From: Arenicella sp.
GTDB lineage: Bacteria > Pseudomonadota > Gammaproteobacteria > Arenicellales > Arenicellaceae
DNA: 6,450 nt
Assembly (NCBI GenBank): GCA_023299895.1
Contig: JALZWI010000257.1
Coordinates: forward strand, 1-6,450
Direction of reading: 5' to 3'
Below the pieces are notes generated by a model, which searched no databases, was not told the origin of the DNA, and worked only from the letters and a program-made list of their open reading frames with translations. Positions 1 through 5,324 of the stretch are shown piece by piece. Position 1 is the stretch's first letter; each line of letters begins with the position of its first letter. A program made the translations under genes and the position numbers.

Positions 1-797
1 TCGCGCCAATACTCTTTTTTCAATAGGTAACATAAACCCATTAAAATAATTAAAAACCCTAATGTAAAGACACCAATACGGTGGCGCTTTAATTGCGCTG
101 GCTCTGCTAGATAAACTAAAAATGCAGTTAAATCTAACATCGCAACATCAAATTCCTCAGGTGATAACTTGCCCGGATGAACTAATTCAAACTCAGAATC
201 ACCAACAATTTTAAACGAAGAGTCATCGCTATTGCCTGAACCATCTTCAGCAGCATGCGCATCGATAGAGCTTGAATGAGCAGGGTCAACTTTACCAACT
301 AGACGTTGCACACCTTGCAGTTCATATAAGGCATGAGGCATTGCAACATTTTCAAATAATGAGTTATTCCACCCACTAGGAGAATTTTCATCTAGGTAAA
401 ATGCTCTAAGGTAGGTGTATACCCAGTCACGTTTACGCACACGTGACACTAACGTTAAATCTGGCGGTGCAACACCGAACCACTTTCTTGCATCCTCAAC
501 GGGCATCGTGGTTTTCATCAAATCGCCGACTTTTTCCGTGGTAAACATCAAATTTTCTTTCAGCAACTCTTCAGAAATTCCAAGGTCTTCAGCGACTAGG
601 TTATAACGCGCATAAGCCGCGCTATGACAAGATAAGCAATAGTTAACGAATAACTTGGCGCCGTTTTGCAGAGAGCTCATATCGCGCATATTGACATCAA
701 CTTTATCAACTACCCCACTTACTCCAGCAGCTTGTACAGTCGCTGTAGTGCTGAACGTAACAATAAGAGCTATTAAAACTGTCATTAAATTTTTCAT
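1..797 (-). CDS. petC: Cytochrome c1 subunit of the bc1 complex (3' end cut by window edge)
   Basis: Membrane-anchored c-type cytochrome that takes electrons from the Rieske protein and passes them to a soluble or membrane cytochrome c on the periplasmic side. My translation from the ATG at 797 gives 265 residues with no stop before base 1. It ends in LKKEYWR, the usual family C-terminus, so probably only a few residues are missing. Visible features: a signal peptide (about 1-23, likely cleaved after TVQA), the haem-attachment motif CLSCH at 54-58, the conserved APPDLT at 110-115, the probable axial methionine M153 in NVAMPH, and one C-terminal anchor helix at about 241-259. Residues 171-199 form a serine- and aspartate-rich linker. 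The start lies 15 bases after the petB stop, and GGAG (minus strand of 807-810) sits 9 bases upstream, which supports this ATG. It is the last core gene of the petABC operon. Identification is firm. Confidence 0.96.
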   Translation of the reverse strand, partial: MKNLMTVLIALIVTFSTTATVQAAGVSGVVDKVDVNMRDMSSLQNGAKLFVNYCLSCHSAAYARYNLVAEDLGISEELLKENLMFTTEKVGDLMKTTMPVEDARKWFGVAPPDLTLVSRVRKRDWVYTYLRAFYLDENSPSGWNNSLFENVAMPHALYELQGVQRLVGKVDPAHSSSIDAHAAEDGSGNSDDSSFKIVGDSEFELVHPGKLSPEEFDVAMLDLTAFLVYLAEPAQLKRHRIGVFTLGFLIILMGLCYLLKKEYWR

Positions 798-812
798 CGT
801 TTCTATCTCCGC

Positions 813-2207
813 TTAATGTTCGTCAAAGGTGACACGATCTGGCACCGGCTTGGTTTTACCGATACTAGTGAACCAAGGCATTAATATGAAAAATGCGAAG
901 TAAATAACCGTACAAATCTGCGCAGCCAGAGTCTTTAGATCTGTTGGTGAGTTCATGCCTAAGTAGCCAAGTATAAAGAAAGCCACCAAAAATATAGCCA
1001 GTGCAATCTTAAATGGCATGCTGCGATAACGAACCGACAATACCGGCGAACGATCTAACCATGGCAATAAAAAGAACATCACAATGGCCGCGCCCATAAA
1101 GACAACGCCCCATGCTTTACCGCTGCCTAGCATTAAGGCAACAATAATCACTGCAGCACTGACTGCAATCACGGCTTTGGTTTTTACGCTAAATTTAGCA
1201 AACAGTATCATCGCTATGGCTGAGCCACCCGTTATCCAAGATAGTGCCCAAAGAAAATCAGTGGTACTGGCACGTAGAATTGAATAAAACGGCGTGAAGT
1301 ACCAAAGCGGTACAATATCCGGTGGTGTTTGTAATGGGTTAGCTGGTGCGAAATTATCTTTTTCTAAAAAGATACCGCCTAAATCTGGCGCAAAGAAAAT
1401 CACGCCTAGATAGATAATCAGAAAACCACATACGCCAACGATATCTTTAACTGTGTAATAAGGGTGAAATGCAACCGCATCTAACGGCTTGCCGTTCTCA
1501 TCAACGTGATCATAAATGTCGATGCCGTCAGGGTTATTTGAACCCACTTGGTGTAAAGCAATCAAATGCAAAAACACTAAGACGATCAAAATAAGCGGCA
1601 TTAAGATTACGTGGAACGCGAAAAAACGGTTCAAGGTCGCATCAGAAATAACGAAATCACCGCGAATCCATTCAGTCAAACCAGGTCCGACAACAGGAAT
1701 CACATCAAACAATGAAAGGATTACTTGCGCACCCCAGTAAGACATATTGCCCCATGGTAGCAAGTAGCCCATAAAAGACTCAGCCATCAAAGCAACAAAG
1801 ATTAAACAACCAATCAACCAAACCAGTTCACGTGGTTCACGGTGTGAGCCGTAAATAACCCCTCGAAACATGTGTAGATAGACCACTACAAAGAAAGCAG
1901 AGGCGCCCGTTGAATGCATATATCGAACTAGCCACCCAAACGGCACATCACGCATGATGTACTCAACTGAGGCAAACGCCAAAGCGGCATCAGGTTTGTA
2001 ATGCATGGTTAAGAAGATGCCAGTGGCAATCTGAATAACCAATACTAAAATCGCTAATGAGCCAAAAAAGTACCAAAAGTTAAAGTTTTTGGCAGCCCAA
2101 TATTCAGCTAAATGCTCGTTCCAAACTTTAGTGACCGGCATGCGACGGTCAACCCACTCCATAAAAGCATTCGCGCTTTTATGATTATCATGTCGATGAA
2201 TCGCCAT
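813..2207 (-). CDS. petB: Cytochrome b subunit of the bc1 complex, with an apparent two-helix insertion
   Basis: Integral membrane subunit carrying haems bL and bH and the two quinone sites of the ubiquinol:cytochrome c oxidoreductase. Haem-ligand histidines appear at H98/H112 and H199/H214; the 14 and 15 spacing is that of cytochrome b6 and, as I recall, other gammaproteobacterial forms. Other landmarks are GYLLPWGNMSYWGA (147-160), GSNNPDG (222-228), PLWYFTPFY (300-308) where many relatives have PEWY, and PWLDRSPV (382-389). Estimated helices are 45-66, 98-118, 128-148, 196-217, 256-273, 365-383, 400-417 and 428-445. Two extra hydrophobic segments at about 318-337 and 344-360 lie where other family members go almost directly from ILRA to the next helix. 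This accounts for a length of 464 against the roughly 400 I expect. The start overlaps the petA stop (TAATG), with TGAGGG (2215-2220) 7 bases upstream. It is a single full-length protein with no split between b6 and subunit IV. Confidence 0.97.
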   Translation of the reverse strand: MAIHRHDNHKSANAFMEWVDRRMPVTKVWNEHLAEYWAAKNFNFWYFFGSLAILVLVIQIATGIFLTMHYKPDAALAFASVEYIMRDVPFGWLVRYMHSTGASAFFVVVYLHMFRGVIYGSHREPRELVWLIGCLIFVALMAESFMGYLLPWGNMSYWGAQVILSLFDVIPVVGPGLTEWIRGDFVISDATLNRFFAFHVILMPLILIVLVFLHLIALHQVGSNNPDGIDIYDHVDENGKPLDAVAFHPYYTVKDIVGVCGFLIIYLGVIFFAPDLGGIFLEKDNFAPANPLQTPPDIVPLWYFTPFYSILRASTTDFLWALSWITGGSAIAMILFAKFSVKTKAVIAVSAAVIIVALMLGSGKAWGVVFMGAAIVMFFLLPWLDRSPVLSVRYRSMPFKIALAIFLVAFFILGYLGMNSPTDLKTLAAQICTVIYFAFFILMPWFTSIGKTKPVPDRVTFDEH

Positions 2208-2842
2208 TACACAGCCCTCAGATCGTCTTCACCGATGGTAATTACATCACCATCGTATTGGTATGGGGGAATTTCCATATTGCTGGTCGCAGGTACGTTT
2301 TTGTACACACGGCCCGATAAATCAAACTTAGAGCCATGACAAGGACAAAAGAAACCGCCTTGTGAATCGTCACCCATCTCTGGATCAGGGCCAATCGCTA
2401 ATTTTTCAACTGGAGAACAACCTAAGTGAGTACACACACCCAACATAACCAGCATGTTCTCTTTATCAACACCTGATCGTGCGGCGTTCTGAGCATAGTT
2501 AGGTTGAACACTCGAGGCAGAGTCTGGATCAGCTAAGCTGCCTTCAATTTTAGCTAAGCCGCCCATCATTTCACTGGTTCGATTCAACACAACCACTGGC
2601 ATTCCACGCCATTCAACTTTGACCATTTGGCCAAGCTGAACTCGCGATGCGTCAAATTGAACTGGTGCGCCAGCATTTTTAGCTCGTTCGCTTGGTGACA
2701 TGCTCAACACAAAAGGTGTTGCAGCAAAACCGGCACCAATGGCAGCAAAACCACTTGTAATGCCCGTCAAGAAACGACGGCGCTTTTTGTCTTCTACACT
2801 CATGTCACTAATTTCGTGATCACCTACGTGATTGTCAGTCAT
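2207..2842 (-). CDS. petA: Rieske iron-sulfur subunit of the bc1 complex
   Basis: High-potential [2Fe-2S] protein that accepts the first electron from ubiquinol at cytochrome b and carries it to cytochrome c1 by movement of its soluble head. The 211-residue product has a twin-arginine-like signal anchor: RRRFLT at 21-26 followed by a hydrophobic segment to about 47, retained as membrane anchor in this family. The conserved PSERAK (50-55) hinge region follows. Cluster box 1 is CTHLGC (137-142) and box 2 is CPCHGS (166-171): C137, H139, C166 and H169 should bind the cluster, and C142 and C168 form the disulfide. DLSGRV and the C-terminal beta strands complete the fold. The ATG at 2842 is preceded by GGGAG at 2848-2852 with a 5-base spacer, and this site lies in a small hairpin. 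It is the first gene of petABC and its TAA overlaps the petB ATG by one base. Confidence 0.97.
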   Translation of the reverse strand: MTDNHVGDHEISDMSVEDKKRRRFLTGITSGFAAIGAGFAATPFVLSMSPSERAKNAGAPVQFDASRVQLGQMVKVEWRGMPVVVLNRTSEMMGGLAKIEGSLADPDSASSVQPNYAQNAARSGVDKENMLVMLGVCTHLGCSPVEKLAIGPDPEMGDDSQGGFFCPCHGSKFDLSGRVYKNVPATSNMEIPPYQYDGDVITIGEDDLRAV

Positions 2843-2858
2843 ACGTACTCCCGTACAT
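2843..2858 (-). promoter_or_regulatory. Small hairpin with GNRA-type loop over the petA ribosome-binding site
   Basis: On the mRNA strand bases 2858-2853 (AUGUAC) can pair with 2848-2843 (GUACGU): five Watson-Crick pairs and one U-G pair. They close the loop GGGA (2852-2849), which fits the GNRA tetraloop pattern. The next base is the A of the petA ATG. Pairing is seen in the sequence; formation in the cell and any effect on translation are inference. Confidence 0.4.
2848..2852 (-). promoter_or_regulatory. petA ribosome-binding site
   Basis: GGGAG on the minus strand, 5 bases from the petA ATG at 2842. The spacer is at the short end. The site is unusual because its GGGA forms the loop, and its last G the first stem base, of a 6-bp hairpin that ends directly at the start codon (see the hairpin entry). 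Confidence 0.7.
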
Positions 2859-2873
2859 CGGTATAATTGAAAT

Positions 2874-2926
2874 ACCCCGCAAAAATGGGGTCATGTAGTA
2901 CTTAAACTAGTCAAAAATCTGTTTAA
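2874..2926 (-). repeat. Two weak inverted repeats in the petA leader
   Basis: TTAAAC (2902-2907) and GTTTAA (2921-2926) are 6-bp arms with a 13-base loop. ACCCC (2874-2878) and GGGGT (2887-2891) are 5-bp arms with an 8-base loop. With the flanking larger hairpins they make the leader potentially structured. Each alone is short enough to be chance. The rest of 2843-3096 is AT-rich and shows no coding potential that I trust. Confidence 0.25.
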
Positions 2927-2953
2927 AACCCTTTAATATCAAGAGTTTAATAG

Positions 2954-2998
2954 CGCGACCACAACCAGCATAAGAATGATTTGTTTTATCGGGTCGCG
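2954..2998 (-). repeat. GC-rich inverted repeat in the petABC leader
   Basis: CGCGACC (2954-2960) and GGTCGCG (2992-2998) are perfect 7-bp inverted arms around a 31-base centre. Inside, ACAA (2961-2964) can pair with TTGT (2981-2984) if bases 2985-2991 bulge. The outer arm abuts the candidate -10 hexamer, so it could be an operator over the start point or a leader hairpin. It is not followed by a T-run on the minus strand, so I do not call it a terminator. Confidence 0.4.
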
Positions 2999-3007
2999 AT
3001 TGTACCA
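2999..3007 (-). promoter_or_regulatory. Candidate extended -10 promoter for petABC
   Basis: The minus strand reads TGGTACAAT, matching the extended -10 pattern TGnTATAAT except for one base. A transcript would start near 2992, giving a leader of about 150 bases before petA. TTGACA occurs upstream, but only 7 bases from this hexamer, so it cannot be its -35 partner, and there is no good -35 at 16-18 bases. It is the best sigma70-like candidate between rep and petA. Read-through from rep could also supply transcripts. Confidence 0.35.
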
Positions 3008-3096
3008 GATGTGTCAAGTGTTTTGCGCATTTCAGAACAAGAAATAGGCTGTTTTTGATAGTAAATTGATCAATAATCGCTCAGGTAAATTCTTCG

Positions 3097-5106
3097 TTAA
3101 CCCAGCATCGATCGCATTGCAGACAAATGTGCGGCACCGACCTCGTCACGTTTTTCAGGGTCATTGGCAATTTTGCTTTCCCAGACAATATGTTCCTCGT
3201 CTAACTCATCCAAAAAACGGCTTGGTTGGCAATCGACAACCTCCCCATAACGGCTACGCTTATTGGCATAAGACAGTGTTAATTCACGTTGCGCGCGCGT
3301 AATGCCAACATAAAATAAGCGCCGCTCTTCTTCGACCATATCGTCTTCAATGCTGCTGCGGTGCGGTAATATTTCTTCTTCCATGCCAACGATGGTGACA
3401 TGCGGAAACTCCAAACCTTTGGCTGCATGCAAGGTCATCAACGACACCACATTCGAGTCTGACTCATCGTCATTTTTATCCAAGATTCCCATAAGACTAA
3501 TCGCGCTGACAACATCGACTAAATCACGTTCAGGCTTTTTAGCCACCATCGAGCGAATCCATTTCAATAATTCTTCGACATTACGCCAACGCCCCTCAGC
3601 CTGTTCAGGGCTGGCGCTTTGTTTCACCAACCAGTCTTGATAACCTATTTCGTCGAGCATAATCTCGACTATCTTAACCGGTGTTTCATTTTCACCGCGC
3701 TCGACCAGGTCCGTTAACCAACCCTCAAACTGTTTAATTGATCCTTGCCGACTGGGTGGTAAATGATTGTGTAATGCTGGGCTATTGATCGACGTAAATA
3801 AGTTACCCTCCTCTTCTTTAACAACCTTAGCTAGCGCTTCAAGCGTGCTTGCGCCAATACCGCGGCGTGGAGTGTTAACGGCTCGAATAAAAGCATTGTC
3901 ATCGGCGTGATTGGTCATCAAACGCAAATACGCCATCACATCTTTTATTTCGGAACGTTCAAAGAAAGACAAACCACCACTCAAGTAATACGGAATGTGC
4001 ATTTCACGTAGCTTTTGCTCAAGCATGCGTGACTGGTGATTACCGCGATACAAAATAGCATAGTCACTGTAGGGCGTTTCTTTTTGAAAACGATGCGACA
4101 TAATATTCGCGACCACTTTCTCTGCTTCTCGCTCATCGGTCTCAGCGGCAATAATAACAATTGGGTCACCAAAGCCTAGATCACTCCACAATTTTTTTTC
4201 GAACGGCCTGGGGTTGTTTTCAATAACATGATTAGCCAGCGTTAAAATGCGCCCCATAGAACGGTAATTCTGCTCCAACTTAACCAATGATAAATTCGGG
4301 AAGTCCTCACCTAATTGCGCTAGGTTTTCTGGCTGCGCGCCGCGCCAAGCGTAGATCGATTGATCATCATCCCCCACTGCGGTTAATCCACTGCCGCGAT
4401 TACCTGCAACCAAGGTTTTGACAAGGTTGTATTGCGCTGCATTCGTATCTTGGTACTCATCGACCAATAAGTAGCGAACTCGCGCTTGCCATTTGATGCG
4501 AATATTATCGAACTTGCGCAACATCATATTGGGCAAATACAACATGTCATCCAGATCAACCGCATTGCAGGCATGCAAGTACCGCTCATATTCGGGGTAC
4601 ACCTTAGCCGCCGCCGCTTCTATCGGGTTAGTCATCGCCAAACGAAATGCTTGCTCAGGCGTGACTAAGTCGTTTTTCCAACTGGATATTTGATTGCGCA
4701 CCTGATCCACCAAAGCATCTTGGTCAAGATCCGCTTTGAGTAGCTCGCGCACCACAAATACCGAGTCCTGCGGGTCAAAAATAGAGAAGCCCTTCTTACG
4801 CCCAGAGGCTTCGACCTCTTCACGCAAAATCGCCATACCCAGGCTGTGAAAAGTTGAGATGGTTAAGCCCTTGGTTAAATCCTTATCCAGCAACTCCGTC
4901 ACACGCTGTTTCATCTCACGTGCAGCCTTATTGGTAAACGTCACCGCGTAAATCTGCTTAGGGTCAGTACCAAGCTTACTCAACAGCCACGCAATCTTAT
5001 AAGTAATTACCCGAGTTTTACCACTGCCAGCACCAGCCAACACCAACATCGGCAAATGACATTCTTGCACCGCTGCGCGCTGCTCAGGATTGAGTTGTTG
5101 AAACAA
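3097..5106 (-). CDS. rep: ATP-dependent DNA helicase Rep (UvrD/Rep superfamily 1)
   Basis: 3'-5' DNA translocase and helicase that, in Escherichia coli, works with the replisome to clear proteins from DNA and restart forks. The 669 residues match Rep (673 in E. coli, from memory) along the whole length, and several stretches are specific to Rep rather than UvrD or PcrA, such as KLEQNYRS, YRGNHQSR and SGGLSFFERSEIKD. Helicase motifs are complete: Walker A AGAGSGKT (24-31), Ia TFTNKAAREM (56-65), II DEYQD (216-220), III GDDDQSIYAWRGA (245-257), IV EQNYRS (278-283), V LHAAKGLEF (559-567) and VI VGITRAQ (600-606). The start is TTG at 5104-5106: an in-frame TAG at 5116-5118 lies four codons upstream with no ATG or GTG between, and the next methionine (residue 20) would fall at the edge of Walker A. 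TTAGG at 5115-5119 is a weak ribosome site with an 8-base spacer. Rare start and occluded site suggest low expression. No obvious terminator follows. Confidence 0.97.
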   Translation of the reverse strand: MFQQLNPEQRAAVQECHLPMLVLAGAGSGKTRVITYKIAWLLSKLGTDPKQIYAVTFTNKAAREMKQRVTELLDKDLTKGLTISTFHSLGMAILREEVEASGRKKGFSIFDPQDSVFVVRELLKADLDQDALVDQVRNQISSWKNDLVTPEQAFRLAMTNPIEAAAAKVYPEYERYLHACNAVDLDDMLYLPNMMLRKFDNIRIKWQARVRYLLVDEYQDTNAAQYNLVKTLVAGNRGSGLTAVGDDDQSIYAWRGAQPENLAQLGEDFPNLSLVKLEQNYRSMGRILTLANHVIENNPRPFEKKLWSDLGFGDPIVIIAAETDEREAEKVVANIMSHRFQKETPYSDYAILYRGNHQSRMLEQKLREMHIPYYLSGGLSFFERSEIKDVMAYLRLMTNHADDNAFIRAVNTPRRGIGASTLEALAKVVKEEEGNLFTSINSPALHNHLPPSRQGSIKQFEGWLTDLVERGENETPVKIVEIMLDEIGYQDWLVKQSASPEQAEGRWRNVEELLKWIRSMVAKKPERDLVDVVSAISLMGILDKNDDESDSNVVSLMTLHAAKGLEFPHVTIVGMEEEILPHRSSIEDDMVEEERRLFYVGITRAQRELTLSYANKRSRYGEVVDCQPSRFLDELDEEHIVWESKIANDPEKRDEVGAAHLSAMRSMLG

Positions 5107-5110
5107 ATGA

Positions 5111-5155
5111 GATGCCTAATTTAGAAAAACACAATCAGCCAATTCTAAAGGCATC
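5111..5155 (-). promoter_or_regulatory. Hairpin covering the rep ribosome-binding site
   Basis: GATGCCT (5111-5117) pairs with AGGCATC (5149-5155), and TTAGAA (5121-5126) pairs with TTCTAA (5143-5148). Together they give 13 bp with a 3-base bulge (5118-5120) and a 16-base loop. In rep mRNA the 3' arm contains TTAGG, the only ribosome-site-like sequence, and ends 4 bases before the TTG start. It could hold back translation of rep, or as DNA be a dyad operator. It has no following T-run in either direction, so it is not a standard terminator. Confidence 0.55.
5142..5147 (-). promoter_or_regulatory. Possible -10 element for rep
   Basis: TAGAAT on the minus strand differs from TATAAT at one base and would start transcription near 5135, about 30 bases before the TTG. 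The -35 region at the right distance (TTTGTT) is poor. The hexamer lies within one arm of the inverted repeat. If this promoter is used, the full hairpin is not transcribed, and the dyad would then act as DNA. Low confidence. Confidence 0.2.
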
Positions 5156-5220
5156 ATGACTAGAAACAAAGCATTAACTGATTATTAAGTATTTCATTTA
5201 CAAACAACGTCCATACTCGG

Positions 5221-5246
5221 TCAAGGGGGCCAGATGGCCCGCTTGA
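5221..5246. repeat. 26-bp near-perfect palindrome upstream of the beta-helix gene
   Basis: TCAAG (5221-5225) and CTTGA (5242-5246), then GGGCC (5227-5231) and GGCCC (5236-5240), form two-part arms around AGAT, with a single G-G mismatch at 5226/5241. It sits about 80 bases before the ATG at 5325 and just upstream of the candidate promoter. No T-run follows on either strand, so an operator or a structured DNA element is more likely than a terminator. Only one copy is present in the window. Confidence 0.55.
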
Positions 5247-5260
5247 GAAAGAGGGATAGT

Positions 5261-5296
5261 TTGATATGGTTTCATACGCGGTGTTACTAATACAAT
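5261..5296 (+). promoter_or_regulatory. Candidate promoter for the beta-helix protein gene
   Basis: TTGATA (5261-5266) is a fair -35. It is 18 bases from a poor -10 (TACTAA, 5285-5290) and 24 bases from a better one (TACAAT, 5291-5296). Neither pair is convincing, so the start point is uncertain. The gene must have a promoter in this divergent region because rep runs the other way. Confidence 0.2.
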
Positions 5297-5324
5297 AAAG
5301 AGATTACCAGAGAGTTTTTGATAC

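Noticed and set aside
415..606. Plus-strand open frame of 63 codons inside petC
   Set aside because: It is antisense to the conserved central part of cytochrome c1 and has no supporting start or motif.
3065..3074. ATTGATCAAT palindrome just past the rep stop, resembling an FNR/ANR box
   Set aside because: The half-sites TTGAT and ATCAA overlap instead of being separated by four bases, so it does not fit the box. It is also far from the petA start.
3040..3096. Possible intrinsic terminator after rep
   Set aside because: I find no GC-rich stem followed by a T-run on the minus strand in this stretch.
4191..4200. Run of eight A on the coding strand of rep (possible slippage site)
   Set aside because: It encodes the expected FEKKLWSDLG of Rep in frame and the helicase motifs continue intact afterwards. 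There is no sign of a programmed frameshift product.
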